Shown here: one piece after another, positions 27,561 through 35,338 of the stretch
Layout: every line of letters begins with the position of its first letter
Position numbering within the stretch: position 1 is the first letter of the stretch
DNA from: Streptacidiphilus sp. PB12-B1b
Lineage (GTDB): Bacteria; Actinomycetota; Actinomycetes; Streptomycetales; Streptomycetaceae
Assembly: GCF_014084125.1 (NCBI RefSeq)
Contig: NZ_CP048405.1
Coordinates: 4,154,001 to 4,218,000, forward strand
DNA length: 64,000 bases
Reading direction: 5' to 3'
Notes under the pieces: model-generated
What the model saw: the letters and a program-made list of their open reading frames with translations, nothing else
What the model was told of the DNA's origin: nothing
Database searches by the model: none
Program-made: the position numbers and the translations under genes

Positions 27561-28352
27561 GTGACACTCTCCTCCGGCCGCCACGCCCGGCCCCGCCACC
27601 CGATCCTGCGCAGGGGCGTCGCCACCGCCGCGGTGGCCGTGGTCGGCGCGAGCGCAAACCTGCTGGGCATGCCAGCCGCGCAGGCCGCCATCGGCACCGG
27701 CTTCACCCCGGTCGGCTCCGCCCCGGTCACGGCGTCCCAGCCCGACGGTTCGCCGTTCCCGGTCCCGGTCGCCGTCGGCAGCGCCACCCAGGTCATCACG
27801 GTCAGGGCCAGCGGCAGTTACGCCACCGTCACCGCCTGGCAGCGCGAGGGCATGAGCTGGCAGGCGGTCTACACCACCACCGCCGCCCGGGTCGGCGCCA
27901 ACGGCACCACCGACGGCGCCACCCGCGTCCAGGGCACCGACACCACCCCCACCGGCACCTACACCATCACCCAGGGCTTCGGCAACGGACCCGACCCCGG
28001 CACCAAAATGCCCTACCACCTGGTCACCAGCCAGGACTGGTGGGACGAGGACCCCACCTCCGCCTACTACAACACCATGCGCACCACCGCCCAGGGCGGA
28101 TTCCACCTCACCCAGGACGGCCCCGACGGCAGCGAACAACTCGCCGACTACCCCGTCCAGTACCACAACGCCCTGGTCATCAACTTCAACATGGACCCCG
28201 CCGTCCACACCCGCGGCGCCGGCATCTTCCTGCACGACCTCGGCCCCCAGGCCGGACCCACCGCCGGCTGCGTCGCCCTGCCCGAAGCCGTCATGACCGA
28301 CATCATCACCTGGATCAACCCCGCCGACCACCCCGTCATCGCCATCGGCTGA
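27561..28352 (+). CDS. secreted L,D-transpeptidase-family (YkuD) protein
   Basis: A 263-residue protein from a GTG 8 nt after an AGGA site. It has a signal peptide with RRGVATAAVAVVGASANLL and cleavage near AQA-AI. The catalytic domain has IFLHDLGPQAG with the active-site His and TAGCVALPEAVM with the nucleophilic Cys, the YkuD signature H...TxGCVxL. It should cross-link or modify peptidoglycan outside the membrane. No lysin or LysM module is present. The frame stays open upstream, but the signal peptide sets the start. Confidence 0.82.
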   Translation: MTLSSGRHARPRHPILRRGVATAAVAVVGASANLLGMPAAQAAIGTGFTPVGSAPVTASQPDGSPFPVPVAVGSATQVITVRASGSYATVTAWQREGMSWQAVYTTTAARVGANGTTDGATRVQGTDTTPTGTYTITQGFGNGPDPGTKMPYHLVTSQDWWDEDPTSAYYNTMRTTAQGGFHLTQDGPDGSEQLADYPVQYHNALVINFNMDPAVHTRGAGIFLHDLGPQAGPTAGCVALPEAVMTDIITWINPADHPVIAIG

Positions 28353-28365
28353 GCCCTGGTGTTGG

Positions 28366-28935
28366 ATGGTCCGCATGCCCGAGCTGCGCACCGAACGCCT
28401 GTTGCTCCGCCGCTGGCGGGAGTCCGACCTCGAACCGTGGGCGGCGATGAACGCCGACCCGGCCGTGCGCGAGCACCTGGGACCGGTGCTGACGCGTGAG
28501 CAGAGCAACGCCTCGGTGGCGCGCTTCGAGGCCGCCTTCGAGGCGCGCGGCTTCGGCTGGTGGGCCGTCGAGACCGCCGCCACCGGGGAGTTCCTCGGCT
28601 TCACCGGCCTGGACCCGGTGGACGACGGGCTGCCGTTCGCGGGCGTGGAGATCGGCTGGCGGCTCGCCCGTACGGCCTGGGGCCACGGCTATGCCACCGA
28701 GGCCGCCCGGGCCGCCCTGGCCTTCGGCTTCGAGACGCTCGGCCTGGCCGAGATCCTCGCCGTCACCACCGCTGCCAACCACCGCTCGCAGGCGGTGATG
28801 CGCCGCCTCGGCATGGCCACCGACCCGGCCGACGACTTCGACGACCCCGACGCCCCGCCGGGCCCCCTGCGCCGCGGCGTCCTCTACCGGATCAGCCGCG
28901 CCTCCTGGACCGGCTCACCCGCCCCCGGCCGGTGA
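28366..28935 (+). CDS. GNAT acetyltransferase, RimJ/RimL type
   Basis: A 189-residue GNAT enzyme starting with the family hallmark LRTERLLLRRWRESDLEPW. FLGFTGLDPVDDG, VEIGWRLARTAWGHGYATEAARAAL (acetyl-CoA loop) and ILAVTTAANHRSQAVMRRLGM follow. It resembles ribosomal-protein N-terminal acetyltransferases, though small-molecule targets are equally possible. Two ATGs, at 28366 and 28375, are possible starts. It lies 13 bp after the transpeptidase and converges on the MFS gene with 21 bp between stops. Confidence 0.87.
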   Translation: MVRMPELRTERLLLRRWRESDLEPWAAMNADPAVREHLGPVLTREQSNASVARFEAAFEARGFGWWAVETAATGEFLGFTGLDPVDDGLPFAGVEIGWRLARTAWGHGYATEAARAALAFGFETLGLAEILAVTTAANHRSQAVMRRLGMATDPADDFDDPDAPPGPLRRGVLYRISRASWTGSPAPGR

Positions 28936-28956
28936 CCGCCGCCGCGGGGTGAGCGC

Positions 28957-30762
28957 TCAGCCGCGCCTGGACGCGGGCGCGGACGCCGACGCGGACCGGG
29001 TGTCCGCCGCCGCGCCAGCTCCGCCACTGCCGCCGCCGCGCAGCAGCGAGGCGGCGGCGGCCAGCAGTGACATGCCGGTGGCGGTGGCGAAGACGATGAC
29101 CAGGCCGTGGTGGAACGGCGCGGAGATCAGGTTGGGGAAGAACTGCTTCCCGGTGAGCACGGCGGCGTTGTGCGCCGGGAGGGTCTTCAGCACCCCGGTC
29201 GGCCCCAGCAGGGTCTGCACCGGGTTGATGCCGAGGAAGGCCGAGAAGACCGTGGAGACCGGCGGCAGCGAGGCCGCGTGCTGGGCGACCGCCGCGGGCA
29301 CGCCCTGGGCGCGCAGGCCGGCGTTCAGGGTGTGCGGCAGGGCGCTGGCCAGACCCGCGATCAGCAGCGAGAAGAAGACGCCGATGGAGAGCGACATCCC
29401 GGAGTTCTGGAAGGTCGAGCGCATGCCGGAGGCCGCGCCCCGGTAGGACGCCGGGACGCTGCTCATGATGGCCGAGGTGTTGGGCGCGGAGAACATCCCG
29501 GAGCCGATCCCGTTGAGCGCGATCAGCAGCGCGAAGGCCCAGTAGGGGAAGGTGATCGGCAGCAGCAGCAGGCCGACGAAGCTGCACGCGAACACCAGCA
29601 GCCCGCCGGTGGTGAAGTAGCGCACGCCGTAGCGGTCGGAGAGGTAGCCGCACAGCGGTCCGGCGGCGAGGAATCCGGCGGTCAGCGGCAGCAGGAAGAT
29701 CCCGGCCCACAGCGGCGCCTGGGAGTAGTCGTAGCCGTGCAGCGGCAGCCAGATGCCCTGGAGCCAGATGATGAGCATGAACTGCAGCCCGCCGCGGGCG
29801 ATCGAGGCCAGCAGCGAGGCGGCGTTCCCGGCGGCGAAGGCGCGGTTGCGGAACAGCGAGAGGTTGAACATCGGCTGGGCGACCCGGGTCTCCACGAAGG
29901 CGAAGACGGCGAGCAGCACCACCCCGCCGATCAGCCCGCCCACCACCTTCGGGCTGGTCCAGCCCATGTCGTGGCCGGCGTACGGCTGGATGCCGTAGGT
30001 GATGGAGACCAGCAGCAGGCCGCAGCCCCCGGCGAAGGTGAGGTTGCCCCACCAGTCGATGCGGGCGTGCTGGCGGGTGGAGGTTTCGCGCAGCGAGCGG
30101 TAGGCCCAGACGGTGCCGATGACGCCGAACGGGACGTTGATCCAGAAGACCGCCCGCCAGTCCCAGGCGGAGAGCAGCCCGCCGAGCACCAGGCCGACGA
30201 ACTGCCCGGCGAGACCGGCGATCTGGTTGATGCCCAGGGCGGTGCCGCGCTGCTCGGCGGGGAAGGCGTCGGTGATGATGGCGGCCGAGTTGGCCATCAG
30301 CATGGAGCCGCCGAGGGCCTGGACGATGCGCCAGGCGATCAGCCACACCGCTCCGGCGCCCCCGTGGGCGGGGTCGAACGAGAGCGCGATCGAGGCCAGG
30401 GTGAAGACCACGAAGCCGAGGTTGTAGATGCGCACCCGGCCGACCATGTCGCCCAGCCGCCCGAGGGTGACCACCAGGACGGCGGTCACCAGCATGTAGC
30501 CCATGATCATCCACAGCAGGTAGCTGATGTTCCCGGCGCCGAACGGGTCCAGGTGGATGCCTCGGAAGATCGCGGGCATGGAGATGATCACGATGGAGGC
30601 GTCCACCGTGGCCATGAACATCCCGAGCGTGGTGTTGGACAGCGCCACCCACTTGTAGCGGTCCGGACGGGCCGCTCCGCTCGGACCGGTCGTCGCGGCG
30701 GGCGCCGCGGACGGGCCCTCGGGCGCCGCGGGCGGCACGGGTATGCCCGGGTGCTCAGACAT
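28957..30762 (-). CDS. MFS transporter, DHA2 family, MarR-controlled
   Basis: This 601-residue exporter has about 14 helices and a 38-residue Pro/Ala-rich cytoplasmic N-terminus. Family motifs: MFMATVDASIVIISMPAI in helix 1, LGRLGDMVGRVRIYN (motif A), RIVQALGGSMLMANSAAII and IAGLAGQFVGLVLGGLLS (motif C). Its start overlaps the end of the upstream MarR gene by 8 nt, so the two are co-transcribed and translationally coupled. It probably exports a toxic ligand sensed by that MarR protein. Confidence 0.88.
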   Translation of the reverse strand: MSEHPGIPVPPAAPEGPSAAPAATTGPSGAARPDRYKWVALSNTTLGMFMATVDASIVIISMPAIFRGIHLDPFGAGNISYLLWMIMGYMLVTAVLVVTLGRLGDMVGRVRIYNLGFVVFTLASIALSFDPAHGGAGAVWLIAWRIVQALGGSMLMANSAAIITDAFPAEQRGTALGINQIAGLAGQFVGLVLGGLLSAWDWRAVFWINVPFGVIGTVWAYRSLRETSTRQHARIDWWGNLTFAGGCGLLLVSITYGIQPYAGHDMGWTSPKVVGGLIGGVVLLAVFAFVETRVAQPMFNLSLFRNRAFAAGNAASLLASIARGGLQFMLIIWLQGIWLPLHGYDYSQAPLWAGIFLLPLTAGFLAAGPLCGYLSDRYGVRYFTTGGLLVFACSFVGLLLLPITFPYWAFALLIALNGIGSGMFSAPNTSAIMSSVPASYRGAASGMRSTFQNSGMSLSIGVFFSLLIAGLASALPHTLNAGLRAQGVPAAVAQHAASLPPVSTVFSAFLGINPVQTLLGPTGVLKTLPAHNAAVLTGKQFFPNLISAPFHHGLVIVFATATGMSLLAAAASLLRGGGSGGAGAAADTRSASASAPASRRG

Positions 30763-31198
30763 GGCGCGTAATCCTCTCCAGCAGGGGGATGGCGGTGGCG
30801 AGTTGCTGCTGTTCGGCCGGGGTCAGCTCCTGGGCGACGGCCAGGGTGAGCCGCCGGGCGCGTTCCTGCCGCGCGCCGTGCAGGCCGTCGCGGCCGGCCT
30901 CGGTCAGCGACACGACGACCTTGCGGCCGTCCTCGGGGTCGGAGTCGCGGGCGACCAGCCCCAGCTCCTGCAGCGCGCCGACGATGGTGCACATGGACTG
31001 CGGCCGGATGCCCTCGGCCTGCGCCAGCCCGCTGGACGTCGCCGGACCGCCGCGGTCCAGGCGCGCCAGCACCGATGTCTGCGACAGGGTCAGTTCGCCG
31101 TCCGGCCTGACCTGCCGCAGGCGGCGGACCAGCGGGCCCAGACAGGCGCGCAGGTCGGCCGCGATACGCGCCGCATCACCAGGGATCATCACGTTCAT
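30755..31198 (-). CDS. MarR-family transcriptional regulator
   Basis: A 147-residue winged-helix regulator: LTLSQTSVLARLDRGG, SGLAQAEGIRPQSMCTIVGALQELGLVAR (recognition helix) and the wing DPEDGRKVVVSLTEAGRD. It likely represses itself, the MFS gene and perhaps the divergent dienelactone hydrolase. A TATACT -10-like element lies directly before the first ATG, so a leaderless transcript starting at the ATG at 31189 is possible; that start would remove three residues. Confidence 0.88.
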   Translation of the reverse strand: MNVMIPGDAARIAADLRACLGPLVRRLRQVRPDGELTLSQTSVLARLDRGGPATSSGLAQAEGIRPQSMCTIVGALQELGLVARDSDPEDGRKVVVSLTEAGRDGLHGARQERARRLTLAVAQELTPAEQQQLATAIPLLERITRHV

Positions 31199-31240
31199 CA
31201 GTATAGACTTATCAGTTGCCGCTTATGATATAGGTATTCC
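31199..31240. promoter_or_regulatory. AT-rich divergent promoter/operator of MarR-MFS and hydrolase
   Basis: The 42-bp gap is strikingly AT-rich for this genome. It holds TATACT on the minus strand (31200-31205), TATGAT on the plus strand (31224-31229) and an inverted repeat TATCA (31210-31214) / TGATA (31226-31230) that overlaps both promoters, a plausible MarR operator. Confidence 0.5.
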
Positions 31241-31984
31241 ATGAGTGATTCCCTTACTGCGGAGACCGTCCGTATCGTCGGCCACGACGGCGATGAGATC
31301 GAGGCCTACCTGGCCCGCCCGCAGGGCGAGAACCGGCGCGGCGGCGTCGTCGTGATCCACCACATGCCCGGCTACGACCGCGGCAGCAAGGAGATCGTCC
31401 GTCGCTTCGCCGAGCTCGGCTACGACGCGGTCTGCCCGAACCTGTACTTCCGCGAGGCCCCGGACGCCGCTCCGGACGACGCCGCGGCCATCGCCCGCGC
31501 CAACGGCGGGGTGCCGGACGAACGGCTGGTCGGCGACGTCGCGGGCGCGGCCGCGTACCTGCGCGCCCTGCCCACCTCCAACGGCAAGGTCGGCGTCATC
31601 GGCTACTGCTCCGGCGGCCGCCAGACCGTGCTCGCCGCCTGCCACCTGGACGTCGACGCCGCGGTGGACTGCTACGGCGCCTTCGTCACCGGCACCCTGC
31701 CCGAGGGCTTCCCGCTGAAGGTCACCAACCTGGTCGACCAGCTGCCCGGCCTGCGCGCACCGCTGCTGGGCCTCTTCGGCGCGGAGGACAAGTACCCCTC
31801 CCCCGAGCAGGTCGAGGAGCTGCGGCAGATCCTGACCGACAACGGCAAGGACTTCGAGTTCCACAGCTACGAGGGCGCGGGCCACGCCTTCTTCTCCACC
31901 GACCGCCCCTCGTACAACGTGGCCGCCGCCAACGACGGCTGGGAGCGGATTACCGCCTTCTACGCCAAGCACCTGGGAGCCTGA
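31241..31984 (+). CDS. dienelactone hydrolase family protein
   Basis: A 247-residue alpha/beta hydrolase. Nucleophile motif VIGYCSGGRQ has the Cys typical of dienelactone hydrolases; the acid lies in GLFGAEDKYPSPEQ and the His in YEGAGHAFFS. VVVIHHMPGYDRGSKEIVRRFA forms the N-terminal oxyanion region. It should hydrolyse cyclic ester or related substrates. It is divergent from the MarR regulator and followed two bases later by a small gene, so they form a two-gene unit. Confidence 0.88.
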   Translation: MSDSLTAETVRIVGHDGDEIEAYLARPQGENRRGGVVVIHHMPGYDRGSKEIVRRFAELGYDAVCPNLYFREAPDAAPDDAAAIARANGGVPDERLVGDVAGAAAYLRALPTSNGKVGVIGYCSGGRQTVLAACHLDVDAAVDCYGAFVTGTLPEGFPLKVTNLVDQLPGLRAPLLGLFGAEDKYPSPEQVEELRQILTDNGKDFEFHSYEGAGHAFFSTDRPSYNVAAANDGWERITAFYAKHLGA

Positions 31985-31986
31985 CC

Positions 31987-32253
31987 ATGTGCACCTACAC
32001 CACGGTCAGGGAGTCCGTGGACGGCAGCGCCAAAGGGCCGGGCGGCGCCTGGTTCCACGTCTCCGACGTCACCGTGTACTTCGACCACCCGGTGCACGCC
32101 ATGGCCGAGCACACACTGAACATCGACTTCGCCGACCCCTCCAAGGGGCCCTCGGCGCGGGTCGCGCTGGAGCTGACCGCCGAGTCCGGGCGCCGACTGG
32201 TCGCCGCGATCCAGGAGGCCCTGGCGGCGGTTCCGGAGGAGCTCACCGTCTGA
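31987..32253 (+). CDS. small conserved hypothetical, DUF6295-like
   Basis: An 88-residue protein starting MCTYTTVRESVDGSAKGPGG and containing WFHVSDVTVYFDHPVHAMAEHTLNIDF. It looks like a compact beta-rich domain. I associate it from memory with actinobacterial DUF6295 proteins, often beside dienelactone hydrolases, but cannot verify this. The ATG is two bases after the hydrolase stop, indicating translational coupling. Function unknown. Confidence 0.75.
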   Translation: MCTYTTVRESVDGSAKGPGGAWFHVSDVTVYFDHPVHAMAEHTLNIDFADPSKGPSARVALELTAESGRRLVAAIQEALAAVPEELTV

Positions 32254-32449
32254 CCGCGACGCGGCCCGGGCCCGGCTCCGACACCGGCCGGGCCCGGGCC
32301 GCCGCGACCGGTCGGCATTCCCTGGTTTCTGCACCGCTCCCACCGGGGCATGACCTACTTGGTTGGACAATGCAAGCAACGGGCTGACGGTGGCGCCGGG
32401 CACACGGAGGCAGCGGTGGACGCCCGGCACAGAGGCTTGGGGGTCGCAC

Positions 32450-33442
32450 ATGACGCGTGAACAGATGGCACGGCGCGCAGCGGCAGCAGCGGCCTTCGGC
32501 GGCGGCGGCATCGGCCTGATCGGCGCCGGGGCCGCCGCCCTGCTGCTGGCCGAGGCGAAGATCGCCGAGATCCAGTTGGGCGTGCTGCAGGGCGAGCCGC
32601 CGCGGGCCGACGGCGTCTACGGCCGGCAGTTCGCGGGCGGACGCGACGCCGTACCGCTGCGGATGGTCGTCCTCGGGGACTCCACCGCCGCGGGCTTCGG
32701 CGTGGACCGCGCCGACTGCACGCCCGGGGCACTGCTGGCCGGGGGCATCGCCGCCACCGCCGAACGCCCGGTCCGGCTGGCCGTGGTCGCCGTCAACGGC
32801 GCCACCTCCACCGACCTGGAGCGGCAGTGCGGGCTGGCCCTGGACGGGCCCGCCCCGGACATCGCCCTGATCATGATCGGCGCCAACGACATCGCCCAGC
32901 TGGTCAAGCCCTCCGACTCGGCCCGGATGCTGGGCGGCACCGTACGGCGGCTGCGCGCGGCCGGGGCCCAGGTGGTCGTCGGCACCTGCCCCGACCTGGG
33001 AGCCGTCGACGGCATCCTGCCGCCGCTGCGGACCCTGGCCCGCCGCGCCAGCCACCAGCTCGCGGCGGCGCAGACCGCCGCCGTCACCGAGGCCGGCGGG
33101 CGCAGCGTGGCGCTGGGCGCGCTGCTCGGCCGGGAGTTCGCGGGCCGCCCGGAGATGTTCGCCTCCGACCGCTACCACCCCTCCGCCCGGGGCTACCTGG
33201 CCGCGGCGATGACCCTGCTGCCGTCCATGTGCGCGGCGCTGGGCGTGTGGCCGCAGGAGGACGACCCCGGGACCGACGCCCTCGGCCCGGACGCCCCGCG
33301 CGCGGTCCGCGAGGGGGCGCAGCGGGCGGCCGCCGCGCTGCTCGGCCGCGCCGCCGGGCCGACCGGCCGCTGGTCGCTCTCCAAGCGGCCCAGCCGCCGA
33401 CAGCCCGCCGTCCTGCCCAACCAGCCCGAACCCGCCACCTGA
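32450..33442 (+). CDS. membrane-anchored SGNH/GDSL esterase
   Basis: A 330-residue protein. An N-terminal helix (AAAAAAFGGGGIGLIGAGAAALLLA) anchors or exports it. The SGNH blocks are all visible: VVLGDSTAAGFGV (Ser), NGATSTDL (Gly), MIGANDIAQL (Asn) and ASDRYHPSARGY (Asp/His). It should hydrolyse ester bonds outside the membrane. The tail is Pro/Arg-rich. The chosen ATG removes an implausible upstream extension. Confidence 0.85.
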   Translation: MTREQMARRAAAAAAFGGGGIGLIGAGAAALLLAEAKIAEIQLGVLQGEPPRADGVYGRQFAGGRDAVPLRMVVLGDSTAAGFGVDRADCTPGALLAGGIAATAERPVRLAVVAVNGATSTDLERQCGLALDGPAPDIALIMIGANDIAQLVKPSDSARMLGGTVRRLRAAGAQVVVGTCPDLGAVDGILPPLRTLARRASHQLAAAQTAAVTEAGGRSVALGALLGREFAGRPEMFASDRYHPSARGYLAAAMTLLPSMCAALGVWPQEDDPGTDALGPDAPRAVREGAQRAAAALLGRAAGPTGRWSLSKRPSRRQPAVLPNQPEPAT

Positions 33443-33515
33443 CCGTCCTGCCCCGCCCGACCCGGTCCCGCCCGAGCCGGCGTCAGCCGGAGCCGGGACA
33501 ACCCGAACCCGAGGA

Positions 33516-34106
33516 ATGAGGAACACCGCCGTGAGCAGTGCACTGCTTGTCATGGATGTGCAGCAGGGGATCGTCGACCGGTTCCCGGCCGACGGCCTGC
33601 TGGACCGCCTGCAGCGGGCCGTGTCCGCCGCCCGCGAGGCCGGGATCCCGGTGGTCTTCGTCCGGGTGGCGTTCCGGCCGGGCTTCCCCGAGGTGAGCCC
33701 GAACAACCGCACCTTCAGCGCGCTCGCCGAGAGCGGCGGCGACGCGTACGGCGTGGACAGCCCGCAGACCCAGGTCCACCCCTCGGTCGCGCCGCAGCCC
33801 GGCGAGGCCGTGGTGGTGAAGAAGCGGGTGAGCGCCTTCACCGGCAGCGACCTGGAGGTGGTGCTGCGCTCCCTCGGCGCCACCCGGCTGGTCCTGGCCG
33901 GCATCTCCACCAGCGGCGTGGTGCTCTCCACCGTCCGTGAGGCCGCCGACCGGGACTATCGCCTCACCGTCCTCGCCGACGGCTGCGCCGACCAGGACCA
34001 GGAAGTCCACCGGGTCCTGCTCGAAAAGGTCTTCCCCCGCCAGTCCGACGTCCTCACCGTAGCCGAGTGGACCGCCACCCTCGGCCCGGACGCCCAGACG
34101 AGTTGA
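33516..34106 (+). CDS. isochorismatase-fold protein without the usual nucleophile
   Basis: A 196-residue protein with the isochorismatase fold: ALLVMDVQQGIVDRF (Asp14), VVVKKRVSAF (catalytic Lys region) and AGISTSGVVLSTVREAADR. In active cysteine hydrolases the last motif carries the nucleophilic Cys (TxxCV); here that position is Val135 after Gly134. The nearest Cys, in DGCAD (Cys157), is elsewhere in the fold. It may be a non-cysteine variant such as an isochorismatase-type hydrolase, or a non-enzymatic protein. A partial second copy lies at 38774-38962. Confidence 0.8.
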   Translation: MRNTAVSSALLVMDVQQGIVDRFPADGLLDRLQRAVSAAREAGIPVVFVRVAFRPGFPEVSPNNRTFSALAESGGDAYGVDSPQTQVHPSVAPQPGEAVVVKKRVSAFTGSDLEVVLRSLGATRLVLAGISTSGVVLSTVREAADRDYRLTVLADGCADQDQEVHRVLLEKVFPRQSDVLTVAEWTATLGPDAQTS

Positions 34107-34186
34107 TCCGAAGTTCGACCCCGCAAATGCGGCGAGGGTGCTCATCCTCTTGACCGCGCTGTAGGTGAAGACCGACGACGAGATCC

Positions 34187-34426
34187 GACCTGATCGCCGA
34201 CCGCGAGGGCATCGAACTGCTGCGTCCCTCGCGCAAGCGGGAGAAGCAGCGGTACGGCGAGCCGACGTTCAAGAAAGCCCACCAGCTGATCGAGTCCGTC
34301 AACGACACCCTCAAGGCAGGAACAACACAGCGGACGGCCCTTCAAGGGCGTGGCCGTACCCATGGCCCAGCCGCTATCTGGCACACCGGCGCATCGGTCG
34401 CCCGCTCACTGATCGTCTACGACCAC
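34187..34426 (+). pseudogene. decayed IS transposase, IS982-like C-terminus
   Basis: Translation of the plus strand gives LIADREGIELLRPSRKREKQ and KKAHQLIESVNDTL, a pattern of IS982-type DDE transposases. A shift of frame then gives GRPFKGVAVPMAQ, and another shift gives AIWHTGASVARSLIVYDH, the usual C-terminal block. At least two frameshifts and a missing N-terminus make it non-functional. No terminal inverted repeats were found. It lies 80 bp after the isochorismatase-like gene. Confidence 0.65.
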
Positions 34427-34554
34427 TGGTTGAACCCGCGCCGGACGTCGTCCACCGATGATCCGGCCGTCGGCGTCCAGCCAGCCCAGGGTTTCCGTGG
34501 CCCAGTCCGGTTTGACCCCGCCCACGACGACACCTGCATACGGCTCGCCGACGT

Positions 34555-34597
34555 CGATCCCCGCAACTCCCCGAATTCCAGGGCGTTGCGGGGATCG
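34555..34597 (-). terminator. perfect 13-bp hairpin after the 34609-35097 gene
   Basis: CGATCCCCGCAAC (34555-34567) pairs fully with GTTGCGGGGATCG (34585-34597) across a 17-nt loop. It begins 11 bases after the stop of the minus-strand gene. There is no T tract. Confidence 0.6.
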
Positions 34598-34608
34598 ATA
34601 GAACCCGC

Positions 34609-35097
34609 CTACGCGGTGGGGGCGTTGCGTTCCACAACCGCCGACTGGAAGTCCACGAAGCGGGAGCAATTCTCGCTGTCGGTTCCGGCTTCGAGGACGT
34701 CCTGGGAGAGGCCCTCCGTGTGGAGCACGGCCTCATAGCAGGAGGACATGATCTCCAGGGTGGAGTCCACGTCGAAGGTCCTCACCGCGCAGTCGCAGAA
34801 CAGCGAGATCGCCGCTGCCAGTGACGCGGTACCGATGGCCGGGTCGGTGTCGGTCAGGGCGTACATACGCGCCGAGACGGCGTCGGCCTCCGGCTGCCCC
34901 AGGCCGGTGGGGCGAGCCGAGTCGAGGAAGGATCTCACGAATTCCACGGTCTCCTGAGAGAAGACGCCCTCGAATGAGGGAAGGAAGAATGCCAGGGATC
35001 CGCGAATGACGTCCAGGGAGACCATACCCAGGGCTTCGGAGCCCGCCCCTCCGAGGACATCACTCCATTCACTCGCACGATCATCCCACAAGCTCAT
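34609..35097 (-). CDS. hypothetical protein, accessory region
   Basis: A 162-residue acidic, probably soluble protein with a clear ribosome site (GGGAGG, 6 nt before the ATG). Recognisable stretches are SLDVIRGSLAFFLPSFEGVF, TDPAIGTASLAAAISLFCD and EIMSSCYEAVLHTEGLSQ, all helical. I do not recognise a family. Base use at third positions is less GC-biased than in its neighbours and it sits next to transposase debris, so recent acquisition is likely. Size and composition would fit an immunity-type protein, but no toxin gene is adjacent. Confidence 0.65.
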   Translation of the reverse strand: MSLWDDRASEWSDVLGGAGSEALGMVSLDVIRGSLAFFLPSFEGVFSQETVEFVRSFLDSARPTGLGQPEADAVSARMYALTDTDPAIGTASLAAAISLFCDCAVRTFDVDSTLEIMSSCYEAVLHTEGLSQDVLEAGTDSENCSRFVDFQSAVVERNAPTA

Positions 35098-35277
35098 GTC
35101 AAGCCTCCCGATCCGAGGGCCATGTCCTCAGCGGTCCCAAGGGGCGACTCTGGGCTGCTCGAACAATTGAATATTCGGGAAGTCGTTCCCTCGGGCCGCG
35201 CATTCCTGGCGTTCGGGACCGCAAGCCGGCCGCGAGGCACCCATAGTGCCATCGCTCGGCGGGGTGTCATCGCCCTG

Positions 35278-35320
35278 CCCCGGGGCCCGCGGCGGTGCGG
35301 TTCGGCTGCGGGCCCCGGGG
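35278..35320 (-). terminator. perfect 13-bp hairpin after secreted repeat protein
   Basis: CCCCGGGGCCCGC (35278-35290) pairs perfectly with GCGGGCCCCGGGG (35308-35320) over a 17-nt loop. It lies 18 bases after the stop of the minus-strand gene. No T tract. Confidence 0.6.
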
Positions 35321-35338
35321 CCCGGAAGGTCGACGACC

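Noticed and set aside
34406-34669. IS110-like transposase N-terminus on the minus strand (GIDVGEPYAGVV)
   Set aside because: Only a vague resemblance to the RuvC-like start of IS110 enzymes; the segment overlaps the terminator and the end of the neighbouring gene.
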